Assembly: GCF_900172215.1 (NCBI RefSeq)
Contig: NZ_FWFP01000009.1
Coordinates: 1-64,000, forward strand
DNA from: Ruegeria meonggei
GTDB lineage: Bacteria > Pseudomonadota > Alphaproteobacteria > Rhodobacterales > Rhodobacteraceae
DNA length: 64,000 nucleotides
Reading direction: 5' to 3'
Below, in pieces: positions 8,111-17,687 of this stretch; within the stretch, counting starts at the first letter, position 1, and every line of letters begins with the position of its first letter. The position numbers and the translations under genes are program-made. Under the pieces are notes generated by a model that worked only from the letters and a program-made list of their open reading frames with translations, did no database searches and was not told where the DNA came from.

Positions 8111-9397
8111 ATGCTTGATCTGCTCATCAAAAATGCCACCCTGCCCGACGGCCAGACCAAAGCGGACATCGCCTGCAAGGATGGCAAGATCACTGCGGTC
8201 GAGGCCGGGATCACAGCCGAAGCCGCCGAGGTCATCGATGCTGAGGGCCAACTGGTATCCCCGCCCTTCGTTGATCCGCATTTCCACATGGATGCCACTC
8301 TGTCGCTGGGGACGCCACGCATGAATGTCTCTGGCACCTTACTGGAGGGCATTGCCCTGTGGGGCGAACTCAAGCCGATCCAGTCAGTAGATGACATCGT
8401 CGCCCGCGCGCTGCGTTACTGTGAGTTGGCCGTTGCTAAGGGGATCGGAGCGATCCGCAGCCATGTGGACACCTGCGATGATGAACTCAAGGGCGTGCAG
8501 GCTCTGCTGCAAGTACGCGAACAGGTGAAAGACTACCTAGACCTGCAATTGGTGGCCTTCCCGCAGGACGGTGTTCTGCGTGATCCGACCGCGATGCAGA
8601 ACACGATTCGGGCGCTGGATATGGGTGTCGACGTGGTGGGCGGTATTCCGCATTTCGAACGCACCATGGGTGATGGGGCAGAATCCGTGCGTCTGTTATG
8701 TGAAATAGCCGCTGAGCGTGGTCTGATGGTCGATATGCATTGCGATGAAAGCGACGACCCGCTGAGCCGCCATATCGAAACGCTGGCCTATGAGACTCAG
8801 CGCCTTGGTCTGCAGGGCCGGGTGGCCGGATCGCACCTGACCTCGATGCATTCGATGGACAACTATTACGTCTCGAAATTGATTCCACTGATGGTCGAGG
8901 CCGGGGTGCATGCCATCCCCAACCCGCTGATCAACATCATGCTGCAGGGCCGACACGACAGCTATCCCAAACGCCGTGGCCAGACCCGTGTGCGCGAGTT
9001 GCGCGATGCAGGGGTCACGGTCGGCTTCGGCTCGGATTGCGTGATGGATCCGTGGTATTCGCTGGGCAAGGCCGACATGCTGGACGTGGCCTTTATGGGG
9101 TTGCATGTTGGGCAACTGTCCAGCCGCGCCGATATGGCCTGGTGTTTCGATGCCGTGACCGAAAACTCGGCCCGGATCATGGGGCTGCAGGGCTATGGCG
9201 TGGCCAAAGGGTGTGACGCGAATTTTGTGCTGTTGCAGGCGACCGACAGGATCGAGGCGATCCGGTTGCGTGCCCATCGTCTGGCTGTGGTGCGCAAAGG
9301 CCGGGTCATCGCCCGGTCAAACCCGGTGACGCATGCGCTGAACCTGCCCACTGGCCCGGCCATTCTGGACGAGGCGCGGGTGCCGTTCGAACAATGA
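8111..9397 (+). CDS. codA: CodA-like cytosine deaminase / amidohydrolase with altered specificity residue
   Basis: This 428-residue cytosolic protein is of the amidohydrolase superfamily and close in layout to E. coli CodA with a constant offset of four residues. Metal and catalytic residues are present: H57 and H59 (DPHFHMD), H210 and E213 (HCDE), H242 (SHLTSMHS) and D309. The residue after D309, Asp314 in E. coli CodA, is Cys310 here (GSDCVMDPWY). The following Trp is kept. CodA converts cytosine to uracil; changes at Asp314 are known to alter base preference, so the substrate may be another aminopyrimidine or purine. Being last in the importer operon, it probably acts on the imported base. 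Confidence 0.85.
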   Translation: MLDLLIKNATLPDGQTKADIACKDGKITAVEAGITAEAAEVIDAEGQLVSPPFVDPHFHMDATLSLGTPRMNVSGTLLEGIALWGELKPIQSVDDIVARALRYCELAVAKGIGAIRSHVDTCDDELKGVQALLQVREQVKDYLDLQLVAFPQDGVLRDPTAMQNTIRALDMGVDVVGGIPHFERTMGDGAESVRLLCEIAAERGLMVDMHCDESDDPLSRHIETLAYETQRLGLQGRVAGSHLTSMHSMDNYYVSKLIPLMVEAGVHAIPNPLINIMLQGRHDSYPKRRGQTRVRELRDAGVTVGFGSDCVMDPWYSLGKADMLDVAFMGLHVGQLSSRADMAWCFDAVTENSARIMGLQGYGVAKGCDANFVLLQATDRIEAIRLRAHRLAVVRKGRVIARSNPVTHALNLPTGPAILDEARVPFEQ

Positions 9398-9479
9398 CCG
9401 CAGCCGATTGCTGACAACGCATCCCCGGATTGATACTCTGGAGGTATCCAGTGCCTCATTTTCAGCCCGGAGATTTCAC

Positions 9480-10451
9480 ATGCTTTTCATCACCAACCGA
9501 TTTCCAACCCAAAGCATTCGCACGCGCCGCGGGCGACGGTTTACCTTTGATCTGAACAACAACGCGCCGTCTAACTCGGTCTTTTATTGCGAAAAAGGCC
9601 CGGACGAGCACCATACCGAAATTACCAGCAAGGAACTGCTGCGCCGGGTGCGTGACAGCCAGTGCCGGCAGATTCTGCTGTATCTGCACGGGTTCAACAA
9701 TCTGCCCGAGGACGTGTTCGAAACCACGGCCGAGCTGCAAAGGCTGTGTGATGCTGCCAATCCAAACGAAGTTCTGGTGCTGCCCCTGATTTGGCCCAGT
9801 GACGCCGAAGAGGGCATCGTGCAGAAATACTGGGACGATCAGAAATCCGCAGACCAAAGCGGGTTTTCCTTTGCCCGGGTGCTGGAGCGGTTCATGGAGT
9901 GGCGTAACAGCGCCGATAACGAGCCCGATGTTGCGCCCTGTCTGAAACGGATCAACCTTCTGGCCCATTCGATGGGCAACCGGGTGCTGCGGCAGACTCT
10001 GATCGCCTGGGACCGGTATGATCTGGCGTCCGGGGTGCCGCTGCTGTTCCGCAATACATTCATGGTGGCCGCCGACGTGGTAAATGAGACCGTGCACGAG
10101 GACGAGCCGGGTGTTCTGGTTAGCCATGCCTCGCGCAATGTGGTGGTCTATTACGCTTCTGACGATCTGGCGTTGCGGGCCAGCAAGGCGGCGAACCTCA
10201 GGAACAAGGTGGCCTCACGCCGGTTGGGGCATACGGGGCCGGAAAATATCGACCGCACCCCGCGTAACGTGTTTCAGGTCGATTGCGATGACGTCAACAC
10301 CCGCTATGACACGCCGACCGGACACAAGTATTTTGGCGCCAAAAAACGCGGCGGAGACGCCGGCAAGGTGTTCGTGCATATTATGCAATGCGTGCAATCG
10401 GGTCGTGTCTTTCCGCAGGATCCGCATCAGCGCTCGATCATACTGGATTAA
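9480..10451 (+). CDS. DUF900-type alpha/beta hydrolase
   Basis: This is a 323-residue protein with an alpha/beta hydrolase fold of the COG4782/DUF900 type. The strand-turn YLHGFNNLPEDVF is the oxyanion-hole region, and LLAHSMGNRVL carries the nucleophile elbow (S in AHSMGN). A late VHIMQC segment may supply the histidine. There is no signal peptide when started at the ATG at 9480 (MLFITNR), which fits the family better than the in-frame codon at 9408. Substrate unknown. It stands alone: 82 bases separate it from the deaminase gene and 178 from the peptide transporter. Confidence 0.8.
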   Translation: MLFITNRFPTQSIRTRRGRRFTFDLNNNAPSNSVFYCEKGPDEHHTEITSKELLRRVRDSQCRQILLYLHGFNNLPEDVFETTAELQRLCDAANPNEVLVLPLIWPSDAEEGIVQKYWDDQKSADQSGFSFARVLERFMEWRNSADNEPDVAPCLKRINLLAHSMGNRVLRQTLIAWDRYDLASGVPLLFRNTFMVAADVVNETVHEDEPGVLVSHASRNVVVYYASDDLALRASKAANLRNKVASRRLGHTGPENIDRTPRNVFQVDCDDVNTRYDTPTGHKYFGAKKRGGDAGKVFVHIMQCVQSGRVFPQDPHQRSIILD

Positions 10452-10629
10452 CATCTTTACCCGTCTGATATGTGACGTTTCCAGCCGACTTTCCCTTGGG
10501 TCGGGGCGGGTGAGCACAATCTAATGTTGCAACTGGCAAAATGATCTGGATGATCAGGTTCACCATGGCCGCAAAAAGCGGCCCGCCGTCCAAAACCGAC
10601 GGTGCATACAAAAAACAGGGGAGACTATA

Positions 10630-12210
10630 ATGATCCTAAGAAACTTGATGATGGCTGCCAGCGCCACCGCGTTGATGGCCACAGGTGCATCTGCTGAAAC
10701 TTTGCGCTGGGCGCGTGCTGGCGACTCGCTGACGCTGGACCCGCATGCTCAGAACGAAGGTCCGACATCGGCGCTGGCGCACCAGATCATGGAAACGCTG
10801 GTGATGCGCGACCATTCCGGCGCGCTTGTGCCCTCGCTGGCCACCGAATGGGCCCCGTCCGAGGAAAACCCGAACATTTGGGTGTTCAAGCTGCGTGAAG
10901 GCGTGACCTTCCATGACGGTGCCGAGTTTGACAGCGAAGACGTTGTGTTCTCGCTGAACCGGGCGATGACGCCGGACAGCGATTACAAGGAACTGCTGGC
11001 CTCGGTCAAAGAGGTGCGCGCACCGGACAAATACACGGTTGAGATCGAAACCGATGGTCCGAACCCGATCATGCCCAACAACCTGACCAACATGTTCATG
11101 ATGGATAAAGGCTGGGCCGAAGCGAACAACGCCGTCAAGGTGCAGGATTATGAGGGTGGTGAGGATACGTTTGCCGCCAAGAACGCCAATGGCACCGGCC
11201 CCTACAAGCTGGTTAGCCGCGAACCGGACGTGAAAACTGTTCTGGCGGCCAATGAAAACTATTGGGGACAGGGTGAGTTCCCGCTGCAGGTGACCGAGGT
11301 GATCTACACCCCGATCCAGAACGCCGCCACCCGCGTTGCGGCACTGTTGTCGGGCGAGGTCGACTTTATTCAGGACGTGCCCGTACAAGACCTCGAGCGG
11401 GTTGCGGGTTCCGACGGTCTGGACGTGCGCACCGCGCCGCAGAACCGGGTCATCTTCTTTGGCATGAACATGGGTGATGCGGATTTGGCCAATGACAATG
11501 TCGACGGCAAGAACCCGTTGTCAGATGTGCGTGTGCGTCAAGCCATGTCCAAGGCGATCAATCGCGATGCGATTAAACAGGTTGTGATGCGCGGCCAGTC
11601 GGCCCCGGCAGGCATGATCGCGCCGCCTTTTGTGAATGGTTGGGACGAAGGCATGGACAGCTCGTCCAGCACCGATATCGAAGGGGCCAAGGCGCTGATG
11701 GCCGAGGCGGGGTATCCGGATGGGTTCTCGATCCAGCTTGATTGCCCGAACGACCGTTATGTCAACGATGAGGCGATCTGTCAGGCTGCCGTCGGTATGC
11801 TGGCGCAGATCGGCATCACCGTTAATCTGGATGCCAAACCCAAGGCGCAGCATTTCCCGCTGATCAACAACCTGGAAACCGATTTCTACATGCTGGGCTG
11901 GGGTGTTCCGACCTACGACTCGGAATACATCTTCAACTTCCTGACTCACACCAAAGGTGAGAAATATGGATCATGGAACGGCACACGCTATTCCAACCCG
12001 GATCTGGATGCGAAGATCGTGGCGCTGGCCTCGGAAACCAACCTGCCCGAGCGCGATAAGCAGATCGCCGAGATCTGGCAGGTGGTGCAGGACGAACAGC
12101 TGTATATTCCGATCCACCATCAGGTGCTGAACTGGGGTATGAAGTCGAACGTCGGCACCGTGGTCGAGCCCGAGGATTCGCCCAAGATCAAGTACTTCAC
12201 TCTGAATTAA
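10630..12210 (+). CDS. Peptide ABC transporter substrate-binding protein, copy 1
   Basis: This 526-residue periplasmic protein is of the SBP_bac_5 (DppA/OppA) family with a Sec leader (MILRNLMMAASATAL, cleavage after GASA). Typical motifs are DPHAQNEGPT near the mature N-terminus, FKLREGVTFHDGAEFDSEDV, and ADVVFSLN-like spacing before DVRVRQAMSKAINRDAI. Its C-terminus ends in the usual QDEQLYIPIHHQ segment. It is the first gene of an operon with a second paralogous binding protein, two permeases and a fused ATPase. The upstream 178 bases contain small GC-rich hairpins but no clear operator. Confidence 0.92.
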   Translation: MILRNLMMAASATALMATGASAETLRWARAGDSLTLDPHAQNEGPTSALAHQIMETLVMRDHSGALVPSLATEWAPSEENPNIWVFKLREGVTFHDGAEFDSEDVVFSLNRAMTPDSDYKELLASVKEVRAPDKYTVEIETDGPNPIMPNNLTNMFMMDKGWAEANNAVKVQDYEGGEDTFAAKNANGTGPYKLVSREPDVKTVLAANENYWGQGEFPLQVTEVIYTPIQNAATRVAALLSGEVDFIQDVPVQDLERVAGSDGLDVRTAPQNRVIFFGMNMGDADLANDNVDGKNPLSDVRVRQAMSKAINRDAIKQVVMRGQSAPAGMIAPPFVNGWDEGMDSSSSTDIEGAKALMAEAGYPDGFSIQLDCPNDRYVNDEAICQAAVGMLAQIGITVNLDAKPKAQHFPLINNLETDFYMLGWGVPTYDSEYIFNFLTHTKGEKYGSWNGTRYSNPDLDAKIVALASETNLPERDKQIAEIWQVVQDEQLYIPIHHQVLNWGMKSNVGTVVEPEDSPKIKYFTLN

Positions 12211-12230
12211 GTCATTCAGATCGGTGATTT

Positions 12231-12261
12231 GGCAGGGCGCGTGTATAGCGCCCTGCCTTTT
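12231..12261 (+). terminator. Hairpin plus T-run between the two binding-protein genes
   Basis: A perfect 10-bp stem (GGCAGGGCGC / GCGCCCTGCC) with a 7-base loop is followed by TTTT. It lies 21 bases after the stop of the first binding-protein gene. It is likely a partial terminator that keeps the first binding protein more abundant than the downstream genes. Confidence 0.75.
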
Positions 12262-12313
12262 GCGCTATGGTTTGGTGCACCACCCGTTGCGGGACATACA
12301 GGGAGATTTCGCC

Positions 12314-13879
12314 ATGATTCTCAGGAACAGTGCCATTGCTCTGGCCGTGCTGGCCGCCACCAGTGCCCAGGCCGCTGAATTCAAATGGGCCTCGACCACC
12401 GACCCGCAAACGATGGACCCGCACGCCGTCAACTCGGCCCCTGTTCTGGGGTTCTTGAACAACGTCTACGAAGGTCTGGTGCGCCGCGACAAAGACATGA
12501 GTGTTGAACCCGCGCTGGCTGTCAGCTGGGAGACGATTGGTGACGGCGAAGGCTGGCGGTTCAAGCTGCGCGAGGGTGTGACGTTCCACGACGGCAGCGG
12601 CTTTGATGCGCAGGACGTGTTGTTCAGCTATCAGCGCGCCTCGGGCGAGGCGGCGGATACCCGTAGCTGGTTTGCACCCATCAGCGAGGTGACCGTGGTC
12701 GACGACTACACTGTCGATTTCATGACCACCGCCCCGAACCCGTTGTTCCCGTCCTCGATCGCCAACTGGATGATCATGGATCAGGGCTGGACCGAGGCCA
12801 ATGATGCCGTGGTGCCGGACAAGGAAACCGGGAACTATGCGACGCTGAACGCCAATGGTACCGGTGCCTTTAAGGTCACCGCCCGCGAGCCAGGTTTGCG
12901 CACGGTGCTGGAACCTTTTGAGGGCTGGTGGGATCAGGCCGAGCACAACATCACCAGCGCCGAGTTCACTCCGATCCAGAACCCAGCCACCGCCGTGGCG
13001 GCGCTGTTGTCGGGCGATGTCGATATGATCAACCCGGTGCCCATTCAGGATGTGGCGCGCCTGCAGCAAAGCGGTGATGTCGAGGTCATTCAAGGCATCG
13101 AAGCCCGCGTGATCATGCTGGGGTTCGATCATCAGGCCGAGGTTTTGAAATACACCGACGATGCGGGTAAGCCGAACCCGTTCCGTGACCCGCGCGTGCG
13201 CAAAGCCGTGGCGCAGGCGGTCAATGTAGACGCTATTCTGGCCACCATCATGCGCGGCAATGCCGAGGCTGCCTCGCAACTGGTCAGCCCAGCGATGAGC
13301 GGCTATTCTCAGGCCAATGCAGACCGCCCCGCTTTTGACGTCGAAGCCGCCAAGGCGCTGTTGGCCGAGGCCGGGCATGCGGATGGGTTTTCCTTCGGGC
13401 TGAAATGCCCCAATGACCGCTATCTGAATGACGAAGCGGTCTGTCAGGCGGTTGTCAGCATGCTGGCGCAGATCGGGATCACGGCAGAGCTGGACGCGAT
13501 GCCCGTGCGCAACTACTGGCCCGAGCTGCGCGAAGACAAGTACGACATGTACCTGCTGGGCTGGAGCCCCGGCACTTTTGATGCCGAACATCCCGTACGC
13601 TTCCTGGTCGCCACGCCAAACGAAGAGAAAAAGCTGGGCAGCTGGAATTTCGGTGGCTTCTCGAATGCGCGGGTGGATGAATTGCTGCCGGTGATCCAGT
13701 CGGAACTGGATGCGGGTAACCGGCAAGCCATGCTGGATGAGGTCGCGCAGATCATTCAGGACGAACAGGTCTATGTCCCGATGTATGTGCAGCCTTTGGT
13801 CTGGGGTACGCGCAGCACGGTTGATCTGACGCAGCGCCCGGATAACTTCTTTTTGCTGCGCTGGGTGACTGTGAACTAA
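12314..13879 (+). CDS. Peptide ABC transporter substrate-binding protein, copy 2
   Basis: This 521-residue periplasmic protein is paralogous to the gene upstream. It shares the MILRN leader start, the FKLREGVTFHDGS segment, DPRVRKAVAQAVNVDAI, CPNDRYLNDEAVCQAVVSML and the QDEQVYVPMYVQP end. The start is the ATG at 12314 preceded by AGGGAGA; the in-frame codon at 12224 would precede the terminator-like hairpin. Two SBPs feeding one permease pair would widen the range of peptides taken up. Divergence is large enough that the duplication is old. Confidence 0.92.
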   Translation: MILRNSAIALAVLAATSAQAAEFKWASTTDPQTMDPHAVNSAPVLGFLNNVYEGLVRRDKDMSVEPALAVSWETIGDGEGWRFKLREGVTFHDGSGFDAQDVLFSYQRASGEAADTRSWFAPISEVTVVDDYTVDFMTTAPNPLFPSSIANWMIMDQGWTEANDAVVPDKETGNYATLNANGTGAFKVTAREPGLRTVLEPFEGWWDQAEHNITSAEFTPIQNPATAVAALLSGDVDMINPVPIQDVARLQQSGDVEVIQGIEARVIMLGFDHQAEVLKYTDDAGKPNPFRDPRVRKAVAQAVNVDAILATIMRGNAEAASQLVSPAMSGYSQANADRPAFDVEAAKALLAEAGHADGFSFGLKCPNDRYLNDEAVCQAVVSMLAQIGITAELDAMPVRNYWPELREDKYDMYLLGWSPGTFDAEHPVRFLVATPNEEKKLGSWNFGGFSNARVDELLPVIQSELDAGNRQAMLDEVAQIIQDEQVYVPMYVQPLVWGTRSTVDLTQRPDNFFLLRWVTVN

Positions 13880-13953
13880 AGGCCAGAGTGTTAGCGATAC
13901 CTTGACCATCTGATCACGCGCGGCCTAGAGAGGCCGATCAACGAGGAAAACGA

Positions 13954-14931
13954 ATGTTCGCTTATATTGTCCGAAGGATGTTCCAATCCGTGATCGTGCT
14001 TTTGGTCGTGGGTTTGGTTGCCTTTTCGATGTTCCGCTTTGTCGGTGATCCGATCGACAACATGCTGGGGCAGGAACGGACGCAGGCCGATATCGACCGC
14101 CTGCGGACGGAACTTGGCCTGGATCAGCCATTCCCGGTGCAGTATTTCAAGTTCCTTAAGGGCGCTGTGCAGGGCGACTTTGGCGTCTCGTACCGACAGG
14201 GGCGTCCGGTCTCGACGATCCTGATCGAGCGGGCTCCCGCCACGCTTGAGCTGGCTTTTGTCTCGGGCTTTCTGGCCATCACCATGGGCATTGCGCTGGG
14301 CGTCTTTACGGCGATTCGACGACAAGGGGTGGCTGCGAATGTCATCATGACCGTGTCCCTGCTTGGAGTGTCCCTGCCGACCTTCCTGATCGGAATATTG
14401 CTGATTTACGTCTTCTCGATTGAGCTTGGCGTTCTCCCCAGCTTTGGGAGGGGCGAGACCGTTATGATTGGCAGTTGGTCCACGGGGTTCCTGACAACCT
14501 CGGGGCTGAAGGCGCTGATCCTTCCGGCGATTACGCTGGGCCTGTATCAGATGACGCTGATCATGCGACTGGTTCGGTCGGAAATGCTTGAGGTCATGCG
14601 GGCTGATTACGTGCGTTTTGCCCGCGCCCGTGGGCTGTCGGACCGGGTGATCAACTTTCGCCATGCGCTGAAGAACACATTGGTTCCGGTGATCACTATT
14701 ACCGGTCTGCAGCTGGGCTCGATCATCGCCTTTGCCATCATCACTGAGACGGTGTTCCAGTGGCCGGGCGTTGGCCTGCTGTTCATCAACGCGATCCAGT
14801 TTGTCGATATCCCCGTCATGGCTGCGTATCTGATGCTGATCTCGGTCATGTTCGTGTCGATCAATCTGATCGTCGATCTTCTTTATTATGCCATTGACCC
14901 GCGCCTGCGCGTCGACGCGAGGGCCACATGA
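13954..14931 (+). CDS. Peptide ABC transporter permease, DppB type
   Basis: This 325-residue inner-membrane permease has six hydrophobic segments. It shows the DppB/OppB features: an N-terminal RRMFQSVIVLLVVGLVAF segment, a large periplasmic loop with GDPIDNML, and a cytoplasmic EAA loop around VMRADYVRFARARGLS. It forms the channel with the DppC-type partner, whose start overlaps its stop (ATGA). A small 6-bp hairpin (CGGCCT / AGGCCG) at 13921-13936 precedes the gene. Confidence 0.93.
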   Translation: MFAYIVRRMFQSVIVLLVVGLVAFSMFRFVGDPIDNMLGQERTQADIDRLRTELGLDQPFPVQYFKFLKGAVQGDFGVSYRQGRPVSTILIERAPATLELAFVSGFLAITMGIALGVFTAIRRQGVAANVIMTVSLLGVSLPTFLIGILLIYVFSIELGVLPSFGRGETVMIGSWSTGFLTTSGLKALILPAITLGLYQMTLIMRLVRSEMLEVMRADYVRFARARGLSDRVINFRHALKNTLVPVITITGLQLGSIIAFAIITETVFQWPGVGLLFINAIQFVDIPVMAAYLMLISVMFVSINLIVDLLYYAIDPRLRVDARAT

Positions 14932-15878
14932 CCGACACCATCGAATCCCCCAAGACCCCCGAGCAATCACGCTTTGCCAAATTCTGGGACAGCGATTTTG
15001 CGTGGTCGTTCCGCCATTCGCCGGTGGCTATTGTGGCCTCGGCCGTTGTTGTGCTTTTGGTACTGGCGGCGATCTTTGCACCGCTGATTGCACCGCATAA
15101 CCCGTTTGATCCGGCAACCCTGAACCTGATGAACGGGTTTACGCCCCCGGGTACGCCAAATGCCTTCACACAAGAGAGCTTCTTGCTGGGCACCGACGAT
15201 CAGGGGCGCGATGTGTTTTCGACCATCCTGTATGGGATGCGTATTTCGCTGTTTGTTGGCGCCTCGGCGGTGCTTTTGGCGATGATCATCGGTGTGATCC
15301 TGGGGCTGGTTGCAGCCTATTTCGGCGGTTGGGTCGAGACCCTGATCATGCGGATCGCCGATGTGCAGTTGACCTTTCCCGCCATTCTGGTCGCCATGCT
15401 GATCTTTGGTATCGCCAAAGGCGTAACCCCGCCCGAATACCGCAATGAGATGGCGATCTATGTGCTGATCATCGCCATTGCCCTGTCGGACTGGGTGCAG
15501 TTTGCACGCGTCGTGCGCGGCGCGGCACTGGTGGAAAAGAACAAGGAATACGTGCAAGCCGCGCGCCTGATCGGGCGCGGGTCGATCCCGATCATGTTCC
15601 GTCACATCCTGCCCAATGTGCTCAGCCCGGTTCTGGTGATCGCAACGATCTCGCTGGCGCTGGCCATTATTGCCGAGGCGACGCTTAGTTTTCTGGGCGT
15701 CGGGGCGCCGCCAACCCAGCCGTCTCTGGGTACGCTGATCCGGATCGGGCAGGGGTTTTTGTTCTCGGGGGAATGGTGGATTCTGTTCTTCCCGTCCTGC
15801 ACGCTTTTGGCGCTGGCCCTGTCTGTTAACCTGCTGGGCGACTGGCTGCGCGATGCGCTGAACCCCAAGCTGCGGTGA
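14928..15878 (+). CDS. Peptide ABC transporter permease, DppC type
   Basis: This 316-residue inner-membrane permease has an N-terminal cytoplasmic stretch, the FLLGTDDQGRDVFSTILYG motif that marks DppC/OppC proteins, and an EAA loop at EYVQAARLIGRGS. A slightly longer than usual insert with ITPPEY-like residues (KGVTPPEYRNEM) sits between transmembrane helices. Four-base overlap with dppB and a four-base gap to the ATPase gene show a single operon. Confidence 0.93.
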   Translation: MTDTIESPKTPEQSRFAKFWDSDFAWSFRHSPVAIVASAVVVLLVLAAIFAPLIAPHNPFDPATLNLMNGFTPPGTPNAFTQESFLLGTDDQGRDVFSTILYGMRISLFVGASAVLLAMIIGVILGLVAAYFGGWVETLIMRIADVQLTFPAILVAMLIFGIAKGVTPPEYRNEMAIYVLIIAIALSDWVQFARVVRGAALVEKNKEYVQAARLIGRGSIPIMFRHILPNVLSPVLVIATISLALAIIAEATLSFLGVGAPPTQPSLGTLIRIGQGFLFSGEWWILFFPSCTLLALALSVNLLGDWLRDALNPKLR

Positions 15879-15882
15879 TCTC

Positions 15883-17592
15883 ATGAGCCTTCTGACAATC
15901 AACGACCTGACAGTCGAATTTCCCACGCGCCGCCAGTTGTTTACGGCCGTGGATCATGTCGACCTGTCGGTTGAACCCGGTGAAATCCACGGTCTGGTGG
16001 GCGAATCCGGTGCTGGCAAGTCGACCATCGGCGCCGCGATCATGGGTCTGCTGGACCGGCCCGGGCGCATAGCCAGTGGCATGATCCGGCTGAGCGGAGA
16101 CCAGATCAGCGGGTTGGACGCCGAGGCGATGCGCGGACTGCGGGGCAAGAAGATTTCGATGATCTTTCAGGACCCGCTGACCTCTCTGAACCCATTGTTC
16201 ACGGTACGCGAGCAACTGACCGAGACCATTCAGGCCCATCTGGGCGGCTCTGAAGCCGAGGCGAACCAACGGGCTCGTGACCTGATTGACCGGGTTGGTA
16301 TTCCCGACCCGGATACCCGGCTGGATCAATACCCGCACCAGTTCTCGGGCGGGATGCGGCAGCGTGTGGTGATTGCGCTGGCGCTGTGTACCGAACCCGA
16401 TGTGATCATCGCGGATGAGCCGACCACGGCGCTGGATGTCTCTGTTCAGGCGCAGATTCTGGACCTGATCAAGGAACTGGCGCAGGAACGGCAGGTTGGG
16501 GTCATCCTGATCACCCACGACATGGGTGTGATTGCGGATACCACCGACAAGGTAACGGTGATGTATGCCGGCAAGGTGGTCGAAACCGGCCCGACCGCGC
16601 AGGTGATGGGTCAGCCCAGCCACGAATACACCAAATCGCTGATCGCCGCCGTGCCCCGTCCGACGCTGAAACTGCACCGCTTTCCGCAGATCAGCTATGG
16701 CGGGCGCGAGACCCGCTTTGCCATCGAAGACATGGCGCGCCACTGGCCCAAGGTGGACAATGACACTTCAAAACCGGTGTTTGAGATCCGCAACTTGACC
16801 AAGAAATTCCTGCAACGTCGCGGATTGTTGCCCTGGGACCGGACCTATTTCACCGCCGTGGACGAAGTCAGCTTTGATATTCGGGCAGGCGAAGTTTTTG
16901 GCGTCGTGGGCGAATCCGGCTCGGGGAAATCCACCATCGCGCGGATGATTGCGGGGCTGTATCCGGTGGATGGTGGCACCATCACGTTTGAAGGTCAGGT
17001 GGTCAGCGATCTGACCAACCGCGCCGCGCTGGATGCGTATCGCAAGAACATTCAGATGATCTTTCAGGACCCGTTTTCCTCGCTCAACCCCCGGATGCGG
17101 GTGGACGATATTGTGGCCGAACCGATCCGCCATCACCGGCTGATGGACGGGGCTGATATCAAGCGCCGCGTTGATGAGTTGCTGGATCAGGTCGGGCTGG
17201 GCCACGTTGCCGGAACAAAGTACCCGCATGAGTTTTCAGGCGGGCAGCGGCAGCGGATCTCAATCGCTCGCGCCCTGGCCACGCAGCCGCGGTTCCTGAT
17301 CTGCGACGAACCGACCAGCGCACTGGACGTGTCCATTCAGGCGCAGATTCTGAACATCCTGAAGGATTTGCAGGAACATCTGGGCCTGACCCTTTTGTTC
17401 ATCAGCCACGACCTGCCGGTGGTGCGCCAGATGTGCGACCGGGTGGCGGTGATGAAGCAGGGCAAAGTGGTCGAACTTCAGGCCACCAACGACCTGTTTG
17501 CCAATCCGCAAACGGATTACGCAAGTGAGTTGCTGCGCCTGATGCCCAAGCTGGATGATCTGTCGACCGAAGGCCTAACCGCCGAGACTTGA
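15883..17592 (+). CDS. Fused peptide ABC transporter ATPase (DppD-DppF)
   Basis: This 569-residue protein carries both nucleotide-binding subunits in one chain. Domain 1 has Walker A GESGAGKS near residue 45, signature [12 protein letters not shown] and Walker [14 protein letters not shown]. Domain 2 starts near residue 300 with [15 protein letters not shown], Walker A GESGSGKS, signature [13 protein letters not shown] and [12 protein letters not shown]. Each half ends with the oligopeptide-type C-terminal segment, for example after [12 protein letters not shown]. Fused DppDF-type ATPases are common in alphaproteobacteria. It is the last gene of the operon. Confidence 0.95.
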   Translation: MSLLTINDLTVEFPTRRQLFTAVDHVDLSVEPGEIHGLVGESGAGKSTIGAAIMGLLDRPGRIASGMIRLSGDQISGLDAEAMRGLRGKKISMIFQDPLTSLNPLFTVREQLTETIQAHLGGSEAEANQRARDLIDRVGIPDPDTRLDQYPHQFSGGMRQRVVIALALCTEPDVIIADEPTTALDVSVQAQILDLIKELAQERQVGVILITHDMGVIADTTDKVTVMYAGKVVETGPTAQVMGQPSHEYTKSLIAAVPRPTLKLHRFPQISYGGRETRFAIEDMARHWPKVDNDTSKPVFEIRNLTKKFLQRRGLLPWDRTYFTAVDEVSFDIRAGEVFGVVGESGSGKSTIARMIAGLYPVDGGTITFEGQVVSDLTNRAALDAYRKNIQMIFQDPFSSLNPRMRVDDIVAEPIRHHRLMDGADIKRRVDELLDQVGLGHVAGTKYPHEFSGGQRQRISIARALATQPRFLICDEPTSALDVSIQAQILNILKDLQEHLGLTLLFISHDLPVVRQMCDRVAVMKQGKVVELQATNDLFANPQTDYASELLRLMPKLDDLSTEGLTAET

Positions 17593-17687
17593 TCCATTGG
17601 TTCATGCCGGGCGGGGCAACATGACATTGCCTGCGCTGTGCGGCCTGCGGTCCGGCCTTGATCACAGGTTTCTGACAGGGCTCGGGC

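Noticed and set aside
12212-13909. A very long open frame (565 codons) on the minus strand
   Set aside because: It lies antisense to the second peptide-binding protein, whose leader, family motifs and operon position are clear. The antisense translation is rich in His, Arg and Gln with no recognisable domain, as expected from a GC-rich coding strand read backwards.
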